From NCBI GenBank assembly GCA_031769625.1, contig JAUIMM010000040.1, positions 9,606,001-9,670,000 of the forward strand: 64,000 nt of DNA. Direction: 5' to 3'. Below the pieces are notes generated by a model that saw only the letters and a list, made by a program, of their open reading frames with translations, did not search any database and had not been told where the DNA came from. The position numbers were made by a program, and so were the translations under genes. This stretch comes from Taudactylus pleione. Lineage: Eukaryota > Chordata > Amphibia > Anura > Myobatrachidae. Positions 33,516 through 45,660 of the stretch are shown here, one piece after another. Every line of letters starts with the position of its first letter. The first letter of the stretch is position 1.

Positions 33516-34330
33516 GGGCCTATTCATCAACACTAAAATAACGTTTTTAAGGACATTTTCCTTAAATAACGTTATTTTGGTATTCATGAACAGACTTAGC
33601 ACAGGAGATATCACTGATATCTCCTTGCTAAGTTCCCCTGCGTTAATTTCCACACTCCCCATACATTAGTATGGGGATGTGGAAATTGTGGTATTCATCA
33701 AATTCCGAAAATTATGAATTTTCTGAATTTGATGCAGTTACTATTCGCCACTGTGAGGTGGCGAATAGCAGAATCGACTTACCTGTATCCGCGTGTGCAG
33801 GTCCCCCGATGAGTCCCTCCGGCGCTCTGCTCTATCCTCAGGCTCCGGAGGCTGGTCGGACATGTGTGCTCCCCAGCAGAGCACAAGAAAGTTTAGAAAA
33901 AGAAAATTTTTTTTTTTTCTAATCTGTCATGTGGTCTGCTGGGAAACCACATGACAGACCAGCAGGACGGAGCCGGAGGCTGCTGCGCAGACAGGTAAGT
34001 CGGGGGGGGGGGGGTGAGCGGAGGGGGGTGGGGGGTTGGGGGGGTCAGGTGGGTACACTACCTTAACGCATCTGTAGGCAGTGCTGCACATGCGCTGGTT
34101 TTACAGATGTAACAGCGCATGCGCAGCACTGTTTCCAGATGCGATAAGGTAGTGTAGGCAGGGAAAAGTATCTATTTCCCGAGAAGCTGTCATCGCAAAA
34201 ATTACAGCTTTTCGGAATAGATACTTATGGAGAGGTGGAATGATGATTTCCACCTATAATTAGGTAGAACTCCATGCGAGTTCTAAACCTAATTATCTCC
34301 ATCAAATTTTTAGGTTTAATGAATAGGCCC
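33516..34330. mobile_element. 815-bp MITE (GGGCCTATTC ends), copy A
   Basis: Ends GGGCCTATTCATCAA and TTAATGAATAGGCCC. The flanks are CTATG (33511-33515) and CTGAG (34331-34335): both fit CNNNG but differ at two positions. Interior includes 'gatatctccttgctaag', a poly-G stretch (33991-34050) and complementary segments shared, in opposite orientation, with the 784-bp copy at 44447-45230. Confidence 0.8.
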
Positions 34331-34674
34331 CTGAGTAACCTGAAATACAAGGTTATCCAATATTGTGGAGAAATCATGGAACATCTATGTACTGTATATA
34401 TGTGAATGTCCCATGGGAGTTAAGATGTTCTCCCTACACATAAACAGTATCTTGTGGACAGTATCACTCACCCCAGGGTCCATTTTCACAGCTTCAGTCT
34501 CAGGAAACTGCAGAGAAAACTTAAGGAATAGTTTCTCCAAAGCATAGTGCGTATATGTGTGCTCAGGAGATCGTCCTTCATACTGCACATGTGCAGGTGA
34601 CGATGGCCATTCAGCTGATGTTTCATTGATGCATCTAATGAGGTTTGTGGAATGTAAATGAGACTGGCTTCTAA

Positions 34675-34809
34675 TGCTGGGCATACACTATACAATTATC
34701 TGTCAGATATCTGTCCAATCTGGCAGGTTGGAATAAAAACCTGGTAATGTATGGGAGCAAATGACAGTCGATCATATAGTCTTAAACACTGTATAGTGTA
34801 TGCCCAGCA
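34675..34809. mobile_element. 135-bp palindromic MITE, TAA duplication
   Basis: Inverted ends TGCTGGGCATACACTATACA with TAA at 34672-34674 and 34810-34812, as expected of PIF/Harbinger-type MITEs. Confidence 0.8.
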
Positions 34810-34833
34810 TAAGGAATGTGAGGAAGACTCTAA

Positions 34834-35180
34834 AGGTACACATCCACTAGACAATTAAATTGAGCGATTGAACGATAACGATATCGTCATCGTTAGAAAA
34901 TCATTCAATAATCGTTTGAAAATTGTTTCAGATTGTTTAAAAAATATCTAAAACGACCAGCGATGCGCGCTCCCGCTGGTCGTTTAGACATCTATCATCG
35001 TACAAATATGTTGTACAACCTAACGATAACGTCAGGATCAACATGTTTGCAGATGATTGATGTGCCTTCACTGAACGACTGCTCATTCAGTGTAGGCACA
35101 TCACAGACAGACAAACGACTGCACGATTACAATGTCACAATCTTGCAGTATTTTGCCTGTCATCTAGTGGATGTGTGCAT
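34834..35180. mobile_element. 347-bp MITE, TAA duplication
   Basis: Ends AGGTACACATCCACTAGA and TCTAGTGGATGTGTGCAT flanked by TAA at 34831-34833 and 35181-35183. Interior has several 'aacgat' words and an inner palindrome 'aaacgaccagc..gctggtcgttt'. It lies only 24 bp from the previous MITE. Confidence 0.8.
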
Positions 35181-35360
35181 TAAAGATAACTGCATCGTAA
35201 CTGTCCCGAATATGCAGATGGCACAGTAGCACAATGTTCATAAAGTAAAGGTTTTAGCTGTAAGTACATGATCACATTGGCACAGCCATCCAACAGTTGC
35301 TATTAGAAATGCATAGCTTTCACACCAACATCACCTCTGGATTATTGGCCAGGGGAAGTC

Positions 35361-35675
35361 ACAGATGTGTCCACATACACATAGCCTCCTTGCGGGTTAA
35401 ACAGCCCTTTTGGTTGCACCATACTGTGATACGACTCTGTAATGCAGAGCGGCTTTTGTGCAACTTTTTCCTTTAAAATGCGTCTTATTCACAAAGCAAT
35501 GCAAATAAGATACAAAATGTATGCATCGCTTTGTCAATAAGATGCCTTTTAAGGGAAAAAGTTGCACAAAAAGACATTCAGTGCTACCGAGTTGCACAGC
35601 GTTCACGCGTTATGTGTAACGCAACTTGTAGCACCCAGAGGATAGATGTATGTGGACACATCTATACTTTAATTC
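35361..35675. mobile_element. ~315-bp palindromic MITE
   Basis: Outer inverted repeat AGATGTGTCCACATACA (about 35363 and 35657-35673) and inner inverted repeat 'gcaactttttcc' / 'ggaaaaagttgc' with 'gcatcttattcacaaagc'-type arms. Target duplication not resolved. Confidence 0.65.
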
Positions 35676-35679
35676 AGCT

Positions 35680-37934
35680 CTGCAGCCACTGCCAGCATGG
35701 AATCAATTTGATTTTCATATTATTCCCTAGCTGCAACCTCAGTAATGCCCCCTTGCCTTCCCCCAAGTCTTGGTGACCTAGAATGCAGCTTAATTATCCT
35801 AATGGTTGATCAGACTCTGGCACTCAAAAGTGACCTTCACTGGTTTTAGAGATAGAAAGTGTATAGTAAATGGTGAAAAGCTCATCCGTTATGAAAGCTT
35901 TCTTCTAATACCTTAAACTCTGATAATCTCTTGCAACATATACTTACAGTATATAATTGTGAATAGCATTAGTAGTTATTTTATGCTTTGCATTTTATAT
36001 TTAATAATCTTTTAAGAGTAGTCATGCATGTATTGTTTAAGAAAAAACTAAGATAGACCTAGTAAAAGTGCACTGTTCCAGTGATTTCTCAAGTAAATAC
36101 ACATTTTATATCACATTGACATAATGTTTCCAGAGCTACTATGCACTGAAGAGTGTTTTATTTAGCTTTCAAGTTATGTATGCTGTGTCTTAGCTTTGGA
36201 TATTTCCTTCACTACTCTCAGACTGTGTTTCTTTTAGGTATCCATCTCTTGTATAGCATATTTTGTGTTATCTAGACTCATTTCTTCCCTTACCCCTCAG
36301 GCATGTATTCTTAGTTCACCATTAGTTGTAACTTGTTGGGATAGTGCTGTATGATATTAGAATACTAGTCACAGTCTCGTACTGCAGTGCACTTCCTACT
36401 GTACCACACACATTTACCAAGCTTTTATTATTCATAAATACCATCCACCAGTCCACCCATATTGGTGCATAATACTAATCTCCCCCACATGACCTATCTT
36501 TCTTTTCTTGGGAACATTTGCTTACAATTCATAATTTGCCTGATGAAGAGTTGAACCTATGTCCATTTGCAGAGCATATCTTGCATGATTATATACTGTG
36601 CATACAGAAATGGGAGCATTCAAGAGTGGTATATGCATTTTAAAGGAATATACACTTATTTTATGAACAAAGAGGCAAAACTGGGTTGTGAAGGGTCTGT
36701 CACATGTAGACAATTACCAGTGAGGGCCAGCTCATGCAAATGCAGGGTATGAATAACTGGATGTAAGTGTAAATAGTTCTATCTGGAGATTTAACTTTTT
36801 TGCCTAGTAGAGGGCCAGGGCAAGTCTACACTGAGAATGATGACTACTAGTAAACCAAGCATGTACACAAATGCAGTTGCATCTTGAGATGTGTATAACA
36901 CATGGGCACACAAGAATTATTTCTGTGCAGACTTTTTTGGAACAATGTACGCCTCATTTACTTGTAGCTCCGCAGCAGGCAAATGTCTCTCACATTCTCC
37001 ACCTTTTTACCATGTGACTATAGAAGGAGGTGATTGGTGGTTATATTTGTGTAAATAACATCACCAACAAGCATTATAAATTATGCAATTCTTTTTTCTA
37101 GAACTCATTGATAACAGGAGTCTGGAAAAATTGTGTGACTTTAGACTAATAACGGTGTATAATTGTTTACAGGGTTATTCCAGCTCCATGCATAAATCAT
37201 TACAAAAATAAAATGGTGATTACTTAAATAGTTAACATAAGTAGTTATGATTTTTAAGAAAAATATTCTTTAGTTAATTTCCACAAAACATTTGCAGTTT
37301 CTTTTAATAATAACATAAGCTATTGCTATTATTAATAATAGTAATAATAGTAGTAAGAATAAGAATATGTAGTACAGCTTTTGCATTTTAAACTTACAGT
37401 TACTTTTATGAAGTATATGGATACGTACTTGTACAAGGATATGTTCTTGTTTTACATTTCTGCCTTTCAAAAAGAAATTAAGCCTTTTGAGTAATCAATA
37501 TTACATTGCTTCTTGCAGCTACAATAAATGACAAAAACAGTGCTGTTTAATTTAGTTTCCTTGAGAATGTCACTTTCATTTCGCCACAGTAGCAGTTTCT
37601 CAGTGAACCATTGAGCGGTGTGTTCCCTAAGGACCATCCATACATTACCCTCATATCCTTTTGGTTGCCATTGTGAACACAGCTGCATTGTGTGAAATGA
37701 TTTTCTTAGCCATTCTCAGCTTAAATGCTGCTTTTAAAGTCCAGTTTTAACCTTATAGAAAAACCACTGTTGAAAAAATGCTACTTACAGACGTCAATAA
37801 GACTTAACCATTTTCATACAAGCAATAAAGGTTATAAAAATATAATTGCTGGGAGACACATTTCCATTGCACTCTATGCCCCCAATATAGTGTAACGTTA
37901 TAAAACAGCAAAGTTTGTTTAATAGAAAATGTAT
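35680..37934. other. Unassigned DNA
   Basis: Mostly AT-rich with an (ATT/AAT)n-like patch at 37320-37360. No protein domain, RNA gene or transposon end recognised in about 2.2 kb; the longest repeat-free stretch of the window. Confidence 0.5.
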
Positions 37935-38104
37935 ACTAATATTAGAGATGAGCGGGTCCGGTTCCCTGAGAACCGAACCCACCCGAACTTACAGATCCGA
38001 GGCGAGATCAGAGTCCGGCTTGGGTTTTCCCGCCTGACTCAGATCTCAAAGCGAGGCAAAACGTCATCATCCTGCATGGTCGGATTCTTGCGGGTTTTGG
38101 ATTG

Positions 38105-38141
38105 TATAAAAGTCCCTTCCCCATGGTGATCAGCGCCATTT
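38105..38141 (+). promoter_or_regulatory. hAT promoter: TATAAAAG and AGCGCCATTT
   Basis: TATAAAAG (38105-38112) and AGCGCCATTT (38132-38141) keep the same order and spacing as in the sister hAT copies. Confidence 0.55.
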
Positions 38142-38159
38142 GCTTGCTGAGTCCCAGGC

Positions 38160-38720
38160 TGTCAGGGCTGTGCTTCATCCAAGAGGGGCTACTGTGTCCA
38201 TCCAGGCCAGGGCTGTAGTGTCCATCTTAGGGCTATTATAGGTCTGCTTTGTCCATCCAGGCAGTGGCATCACAAGGGGGGTGCGGCCTGCACCTGGGTG
38301 TCACCCGACAAAGGGTGACACCAAGGTGCAGACTCCCCTTCAGTGACAGGAGCCGAGTGCTGCACTGTAGCATTGAGTGCAGCACTCGGCTCCTGACATT
38401 GTAAGGGAGCCGGCACTGCCACAAGGCACCTTCTGCACCCCCCTGCAGTAACAAGAACGAGACCACAGGGGTTCGAGCCATGAGGCCACGCCCCTGTCCC
38501 ATGAGGCCATGCCCCGTCCCTCCCTGCACCAGATGACACCACGGAAAGGGACGCCACTGCATCCAGGGGTTGCTGTGTCCATCAATGGCAGGGTCTTCTG
38601 TGTCTATCCAGGGTCTGCTGTGTCCATCCAGGCTGCTGTGTCCATCCAGGGATTTCTGTGTCCATCCAGGGGCAAGGGCTGCTGTGTCCAACCAGTGGTG
38701 CTCTGTCCATCCAAGGGTGT
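38160..38720 (+). repeat. 'tgtgtccatccagg' tandem repeat, interrupted
   Basis: About ten loose copies of 'gctgtgtccatccagg' at 38160-38260 and 38560-38720, split by the hAT derivative at 38262-38559. Unit length varies (about 20-35 bp). Confidence 0.75.
38262..38559. mobile_element. Non-autonomous hAT element, 298 bp
   Basis: Ends CAGTGGCATCACAAGG and GGGACGCCACTG with perfect 8-bp duplications CATCCAGG (38254-38261 and 38560-38567), the duplicated target being part of the host's own tandem repeat. Contains a near-perfect hairpin 'gagccgagtgctgcact' / 'agtgcagcactcggctc' (about 38349-38394). Confidence 0.85.
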
Positions 38721-38839
38721 CCAGTGTATAAAAAAAATAAAATCTAATAAATAATATAATTAATAAAATTACAAAAAATTTGGTGCTGTACCCCAGTGTA
38801 CTATTTTTTTTTTTACTTTGACGCTACCTGTCAGACCGC

Positions 38840-39705
38840 AGTGTAATATTCATACACGTATTGTTTGTGACACTGTAAGTGGTAGCGCAGTGTATAACAA
38901 ATATTGTCATGCTGTAAGTGGAAAACACAGTGTATTCGTAAAATATATTGTGACACTGTAAGTGGAAACGCAGTGTATTCGTAAAAAATATTGTCACACT
39001 GTTAGTGGAAAGAAACGCAGTGTATTCGTAAAAAATATTGTCAAACTGTTAGTATAAACGCAGTGTATTCGTAAAAAATATTGTCACACTATAAGTGGAA
39101 AACACAGGACCTCATTCAGACCCGCTCGCAAATGCCTGAGTGCTCGCAAGCGGGTCTATGTTTGGCTGTGCGCACGAGCAGCGGCCACACTACGCATGCG
39201 CAAGCCCCAGAGCGAGAGAGAAATTGTCTCGGTCTGGGGCTAACTACAAAAAGGGCAGCTATCGATGTTGATCGACAGCTCGCCCCATTTTGTAGGTGTG
39301 GTGGGGGGGTGGTTTCACAAATGGAAGCGTTGCCAAGTGAACGCTTGCCATTTGTGGGCTGCCCCATTGACATCACCAGTGATGTCAGTGGGAGAGCTTC
39401 CGGCTCTATTAGGGCCGAAAGCTCTCTGGGGCTTACCTCAAGGGTCTCATCACAAGCCCCGATGGTCGCGATGGTCTCGACCATCAACCTGGTCACTCGC
39501 TAAGGCTGTGGGTGGTAACCCGCAGCCTAGCGAGTGGCCAGGAGTCCGGATAATTTTTTACATGTGGCCACCCTCATTCAGAGCGAGCACTCGCATTTTG
39601 CGAGTGGCTCTGAATGAGGTCCACAGTGTATTCGTAAAAATATTGTCACACTGTTAGTGGAAACGCAGTGTATTCGTAAAAAATATTGACATGTGTGCTG
39701 TAACC
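38840..39705 (+). repeat. ~42-bp tandem array in hAT leader, interrupted by a MITE
   Basis: Unit 'cagtgtattcgtaaaaaatattgtcacactgttagtggaaacg' in about six copies before and two after the MITE at 39108-39621. Unrelated to the arrays of the other hAT copies. Confidence 0.85.
39108..39621. mobile_element. 514-bp MITE with CACAG duplication
   Basis: Ends GACCTCATTCAGACC and GGCTCTGAATGAGGTC flanked by CACAG at 39103-39107 and 39622-39626. Interior 'gatggtcgcgatggtctcgaccatc' and 'ggctgtgggtggtaacc' recur in reverse orientation in the MITE at 50119-50588. Confidence 0.85.
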
Positions 39706-39724
39706 CACTTAATTCGTGTTTGTT

Positions 39725-40595
39725 ATGGAGAACGATCAGTTGAGACTGCAGGAACCACATACTAGTGGTGGAGCTGCTGCCAGTGCCACCAGTCATGACG
39801 ATACTAGTCCATCTACATCATCTATTAAAGCCGATGCCCAAGGGCATACAGGGCTTAAGTCAAGACATCTAAAATCAAGCAAGCAATGTTTTACAGTATT
39901 AAAGATAAAAAAAAATTAAAAGCTAAGTTAGCTGCAGAGATAGGAAAAAATGGCAATATGCCATTTACTATACGAAGTGGCAAGGAAAGGATAAGGCCTT
40001 GACCTTTATTTATGACTTGTGGTTCTGCATCTTATGATCATGTAAGCCCGTCTCTCTGTAAAAGTGTAAATAAAATTAAAATTGCTAAGGCACATGAACC
40101 AACTGTGTGCTCAGAAAAGTCACAGATCCCTGAAGAGAGTCCAAATATATCCATGGTTGCCATGTGTGAGCCTGACCTTTCTAATACTGTACTTGAAGAG
40201 GTCCTCCTTCCACCACTTGTGTGCCCTATGCAAATGTGGGGATGAGCAGCACAAGTCAACATACTGACATAGAAATCGAGGATGCTTCTGTGGAATTGCA
40301 GCAGGAGGATGAAGAAGATATTTCTGTAGTTGGTGCTAACAAGGATAATGAAGATGATGATGGGGATGTTGATGCCGAGGATGTTTGTGTAAAAACTGTA
40401 AATCAGGCAACAGTTGTTGCCCATGGTGGGAAAAAGCCCATTGTTGTCATGCCTGGGCAAAGGACCAAAAAATCCACTTTTCATGTGTGGAATTATTTCC
40501 ACCCAAGTCCGGACAACAGTTGTCAAGCCATCTGTAATGATTGGCAAGTAACAGTGAGTAGAGGTAAGGACCTTAACCATCTAGTAACCAGCAGA
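39725..40595 (+). pseudogene. hAT transposase N-terminal fragment
   Basis: Starts MENDQ at 39725 and aligns with both longer homologues through KADAQG, NMPFTIRSGKERIR (a stop follows), SEKSQIPEES, an IEDASVELQQEDEEDI acidic stretch and VVMPGQRTKKSTFHVWNYFHPSPDN. It contains stops and frameshifts. The BED finger keeps the first cysteine but the second is replaced (CQAICNDWQ), and the copy ends before the His pair. The catalytic core is missing. Inactive. Confidence 0.85.
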
Positions 40596-41390
40596 TGTAG
40601 TTTGGGTGGTTCCCTGCTGACTCGACTCTGCACATGGAACTGCCTCCAGTGTCTGCCTAACCTCTCCTGCTACTGCTCAGCCTTTTCCAGGATTAATACA
40701 CCAGCACTGCATTCCTGGCACCAAAGAGCAGAATTCTGCTCTGAATTCCTGGCACCACAGGGCAGAATTCTTTGGGTTTCTACATGTCTCCAAGATTTCT
40801 GATAAGCTTGCTTTATTCAGCCATTATTTTAACAGTACCACCTTTTATATTGGGGTGAGTTTACTTACAGCATTACTTTGGTACTCTGCTGTACTTTCTG
40901 CTCCTATCCCAGAGCCTGCCATCTCCAATATATTGCTCATGCCAGCTTATCTCCATTTCCTTATATTGTTGCTAGGGATATTGTTGCTGACCACACTCAC
41001 CAACTATTTACTGGTTTTCCTGTATCATGGACTTTTCTTCTAATTAGCAATGTCCTGAAAGCTCACCAGATGGCTGTATAGATTCCTTCTGGGGAACAGT
41101 TTCCTGTAATGACCCATGTCTCTTGCTAATCTGCCTGGTTTTCTGAGGTCCCCTATTGGCTACTTCTTGTTTACAATCCATTATACCTTCCAAGTCCTAT
41201 ATGGGGAAGGACAAGAAAAGAAGGACAGTGGTACTCTTCCTTACATGCATCCATTTCTAAAGATATCTAGTTCTTATCAGGTTTGGGGTGTTTTGGTGTT
41301 TCCAGAGATGATTCTGGGGTTGTTTCAGGTGTGTGACTAGTGTTCAAGAAACTGGGCAGTCTTAGGTAGCTTCTACTCATGAGAAAATGC
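40596..41390. other. Unassigned DNA
   Basis: Follows the break in the hAT fragment. Contains a short duplication 'gaattcctggcacca(c/a)ag(g/a)gcagaattc' at about 40700-40772. No gene or element recognised. Confidence 0.45.
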
Positions 41391-41394
41391 AGGA

Positions 41395-41720
41395 TACCAG
41401 GCTGGAACAGCTAAGTGTTGGATACCGAGCTAGGATCAGCTATGCACATTATACTGGGCTGGGACCGGCTATGCACAGTGGAGTGTGCTGGAACTAGTAG
41501 GCACAATAGATGTTGGGCTGAGACCAGCTAACACACACTGAACCAGACTGTGATTGATAGACTCAATGGATGCCGTGCTGCAACCAGCTAATCCACATTG
41601 GACTGGAGTAGGACCGGTATACTCAATGGATGCTAGGCTGGGACTGGCTAACGCACACTGGACTGGACAAGACTGGGACCGGTAGGCTCAATGGATGCCA
41701 GCAGGGACTGGCTTATGTAT
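41395..41720 (+). repeat. ~62-bp degenerate tandem repeat
   Basis: Five or so copies of 'gctgggaccagctaacgcacactggactgg..actcaatggatgc'. It heads a purine-rich segment reaching about 42560 that resembles the modules at 7560 and 62920 in layout; no LTR ends seen. Confidence 0.7.
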
Positions 41721-42861
41721 TACACTGGAGCTGGTTAGTACTGCTGCTTGGCAGATTAGAGCTGGAAGTAGGATTAACCAGACTGGAACTGATATTGCTG
41801 GGGGCAGAAGTGCTGCAGAGCAGGTCAACACTGGCTGGATACAGCGGTGCTGTGGTTGGATATTGCTGGGCTTGTATTAGAAACAAAAAAGTCTGAGGAT
41901 GCTGAAAGACTGAGTCTGTGTTACAGGGCGCTGGTATTGTAACAAGGAACCAAGGAAATATACAATAGAAATATATGCTTGCAGGAGATTCAGGGGTTAA
42001 TAGCAAGCCAGCAGTCTAACTGTAACAGGTTGAGGAGTATACTAATCCAGTAATGTGTTAACAAGTCTGAGATGAACTCTGTGCATTTTGGAAATAGCAG
42101 GCAAGGTACTCAGGTGAAACTCACAGGTGGATGATTAATCTGGAAGGAATCACTGCAAACTGAGAAGCAGCCACTTGTGCAAGGCTATGGATACTGCAGA
42201 CTGAGAAATTTAATGCATAGAAGAGTTTCTGAAAACCTTGGACTGTAGCTGAAGTCTGCACAGAACTGAGAGACTGGTGTCAGTTATGCTGTAGCTTGAA
42301 TTAGAGGAACTAGCTGATAGGTGTCCAAGGAACTCCGGAAAAGTCTGTGGCTTGGAAGGCTTAGCAAGCAGGGAACCCAACAAAGCAGAAAACTGTAGAA
42401 AACTGAGAACTGTAGTCACTATTAACTGGAGCCAGGTTAGCAATGTGGTTTGCTGCATTCAGGAGCCTAGGAGTCAGGATGTGACTTATTGCTCTGGCCA
42501 TGTGCTGTTGAACTGGAAGGGTTTAAATAAATTATCCTAGGAGCAGATAAGGTGCAGTGATCATGTGGAGAATTTCAAGAACCAGATAGGTGTAGAAATG
42601 GTCACATGACTAGAGTCAATATGGCTGCACACATACTAGGCTGGGCCTAGTTACACAGCCTAACTGGAACCAGAGGCAATGCAGGGAGTGACCTGCACAT
42701 GGTGATCTCAAAGACAAGGCATGCACAGAGGACCACAGGACATGCCAGGATACCACATGAGCAAGGTAAGCTGATCCAGAGGAGCAGAACATCATAGTTC
42801 CAGATTGGAGGTTGATACTTCTTCCCCTCAATCTCTGGCACCATCCTCCTCTCAAAATAGA

Positions 42862-43743
42862 ATGTCTTCAGCAGAAGGCCCGAATAACCAAGTTTTGCAT
42901 ACCCTACATCGGGAGATCAGTTAAATCTTCTCCCATATTAAGTTACTTCCAACAAAACAACTGGAGTTTAAGACTTTGGAGAGCAAACTTCAATCTACTA
43001 TCCATCAAGAGGTGGCTTCTATGAAATTGGATCTGGCACACTTTACAGATCGCATTGCCACCTTGAAGGAACATAAAGAATCCTGTGACAATATTCTAAA
43101 CCAATTTAAGAAGGTGATGTCCCATCAATGGATGGAAATTAGTTTTTCAAGTCCCACATGGATGAATTGGATAACTGTGGTTGTTGCAATAAAATTTGTG
43201 TCTGGGGACTCCAAGAAGACATTTCCCAGTCAAGTCTAATGAATATCCTTACAAAGATCTTTGACAAAATCCTGTGTCTCGATAACAGAAATCTTGTTTG
43301 ACAGGGCACATAGAGCTCGTTGCCCTAGAGGTCTATCAACAGACAAACCTCTAGATGTTTTCTGTTTCCTTCATTACTTTACTCAGTAAGGGGCCGTCCT
43401 ATGGACTGTACAAATATTTTCCAATCTGTCATGGTACACTTTACAACAATGGTCCCTAATGAATGATCTTCACAAGCATGATTTGAAGTATTGCTGTAGT
43501 ATCCTGTTTATACCACAAGTTCCTCATCATGGCAAAGCCATATCGTTGCATACACCAGTGGACCTCAACACCTTCTTTTTCTCTCTGGGTATCCAACTAC
43601 TGGTGCTTCCGGACTGGGAAACTTTTCATCCTCAAGTAGCGATTCCTTCCTTCTCTTTGGCTGAGGAACTGTGGCGTCATATCTCAAGCTCGAAGCAGAA
43701 GTTGAGACATCTGTCTGGCCTTAGTTCATCTGGCATAACCTGA
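42862..43743 (+). pseudogene. L1-like LINE ORF1 (coiled-coil RNA-binding protein), broken
   Basis: From an ATG at 42862 the frames give MSSAEGPNNQVLH, then a heptad-rich helix (LESKLQSTIHQEVASMKLDLAHFTDRIATLKEHKE, 42970-43080), then a WMNWI/ELDN-like segment and a VWGLQEDI-type RNA-recognition region, and finally SLHTPVDLNTFFFSLGI then VLPDWETFHPQ (43530-43640), the C-terminal domain pattern. The order coiled coil, RRM, C-terminal domain is that of L1-clade ORF1. Several frameshifts and stops. ORF2 was not seen downstream, so the copy is incomplete. Confidence 0.65.
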
Positions 43744-43744
43744 A

Positions 43745-44440
43745 TTTTTCCTCCAATCACCTTCTTTGGTCAGATTGTTCATCTCTTTCACCTTCAGCTA
43801 CAACATGGACTCATCTTCACACTTTCTTTACCTGATATATTATAATTTTGCCAGTTTCTCTTGTTTATCAAAATACCAGCGTTTAACATACTTTTTTATT
43901 TCACAACTAGGTAAGGATAAAGGTTTTTTTATTCCTATTGTAGTCCATATGTTAGCTATATTATACTTCTGCTGCCTGGAACTACAGTAGCCTGGTGTAG
44001 TAGGTCATATTCTTATATACTTAGCCTTGTTTAACCATTGGGTGCTTACCACTACTGTCGCCCATACTGAATTCCTTTTACCCTAAACTTGGAGCACAGT
44101 AAATTGCCGCTCCCTGTCTTGCGGGTGCAGATTTGTAAGATGTTTACTTTTTTGTCTCATATTTCTTTTTAAAGTATATTCTGCATTATTTATTTCCTTT
44201 GTGAATTTGTTTCTTATTTATATGTCCCTCTTCCCTACTCCAATATTTCTTCTTCCTTCACACCAAGTTCCACTGTGCAAGATTAACTATTCTTTTACAC
44301 ATTTTTCCCTTGTAATTTAGATTTTTACATTTTACAGCAAAATGCTCCCTTAGCCAATGTACAGAAATGTTTCTGTTTTGATTGTTCAATACAGCTACAG
44401 TTTTAATCTAAGTTTGTACCTGGAAATATTATACAATGAT
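43745..44440. other. Unassigned DNA after the LINE fragment
   Basis: T-rich sequence, perhaps remains of the LINE inter-ORF region. No ORF2 motifs recognised. Confidence 0.4.
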
Positions 44441-44446
44441 ACATAG

Positions 44447-45230
44447 GGGCCTATTCATCATACCTAAAGTTTCTCTGGAGGTAATTAGGTTTAGAACTCG
44501 CATGGAGTTCTACCTAATTACCAGAGGAATTCATCATTTCTCCTCTCCATAACTATCTATTCCGAAAAGCTGTCATTTTTGCGATGACAGCTTTTTGGGA
44601 ATTAGATAGTTATCCCTCTCTACACTAACTTACCGCAGCTGGAATCCATGCTGCGCATGCGCTGTTACATCTGTAAAATCAGCGCATGCGCAGCACTACT
44701 TTCAGAAGCGGTAAGTTTGTGTCCCCCCCTCCACTCACCTGCCTTCCCTCCACTCACCCCCCCCCCCTGTCTAGCACTTACCTGCCCGCGCAGCAGTCTC
44801 TGGCTCCGTCTGCTATGCTGTCACGTGTTCTCCCAAAAATGTTTTTTTTCTTCTAAACTTTATTGTGTTCTGCTGGGAGAATGAGAATGTCAGCATAGCA
44901 GACGGAGACAGAGGAGAGACCAGAGCGCCGGAGGAAGATGCCGGGGGACCTGCCCAGCTGAAAGCAGGTGTTACCTACTATACGCCACCTCACAGTGGCG
45001 TATTGTAACACCATCAAATTCCGAAAATACATAATTTTCGGAATTTGATGAATACCGTAATTTCCATATTCCCATACTAATGTATGGGGAGTGTAGAAAT
45101 TAACGCAGGGGGACTTAGCAAGGAGATATCAGCGATATCTCCTGTGCTAAATGTGTTCATGAATACTAAAATAACGTTAATTAAGGAAAATGTCCTTAAA
45201 AACGATATTTTAGTGTTGATGAATAGGCCC
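44447..45230. mobile_element. 784-bp MITE (GGGCCTATTC ends), copy B
   Basis: Ends GGGCCTATTCATCATACC and GTTGATGAATAGGCCC with perfect CATAG duplications at 44442-44446 and 45231-45235. Internally matches the 815-bp copy at 33516-34330 in reverse orientation, including the 'gcgcatgcgcagcact' and 'ggagatatcagcgatatctcc' segments. Confidence 0.88.
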
Positions 45231-45467
45231 CATAGTCTGTTTATGTAGTCTCTTCTATTAATGTTATATGCTGGCTAATGGTAGAAGGTTTTTTTTTTGC
45301 ATATTATTCTTGCTCATTTCTCAATCTGCACTCACCAAATACACAATGAACGCTCTAAGTTGTAATCTATATTAAAAACAGGGCAATATATGTTAGGCTA
45401 TTATGAATATATTTTAGCTGACCAGCTTTCGCCAAAGTATTCCGTATCTGGACAGTTCTACACTAGG

Positions 45468-45660
45468 GGGTAAATTTACTAAGGTGAGAGTTTTTAGAAG
45501 TGAGTTTTAAAAGTGATGTTGCCCATAGCAACCAATCAGATTCTAGCTATTATCTTCTAGAAGGTGCTAGTTAAATGTTAATTAGAATCTGATTGGTTGC
45601 TATGGGCAACATCACTTTTAAAACTCACTTCTAAAAACTCTCACTTTAGTAAATTTACCC
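45468..45660. mobile_element. 193-bp near-perfect palindromic MITE
   Basis: Two arms of about 85 bp, starting GGGTAAATTTACTAA, are almost exactly complementary and include 'gttgcccatagcaaccaatcaga'. Flanks CTAGG (45463-45467) and CTAGA (45661-45665) match at 4 of 5. Confidence 0.85.

Larger units (their letters stand above)
37943..40595 (+). mobile_element. 5' fragment of an Ac-like hAT, with two nested insertions
   Basis: Begins TAGAGATGAGCGGG, followed by the family's palindromic 5' region, a TATAAAAG promoter, two tandem arrays and the first ~290 codons of the transposase. Similarity stops abruptly at about 40595 in the BED finger. No 3' terminus was found, so the 8-bp left flank ACTAATAT (37935-37942) has no partner. 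A 298-bp hAT derivative (38262-38559) and a 514-bp MITE (39108-39621) inserted into its repeat arrays. Confidence 0.85.

Noticed and set aside
38236..38691. 151-residue minus-strand frame
   Set aside because: Runs across a hAT derivative and the 'gtccatccagg' tandem repeat; not protein-like.
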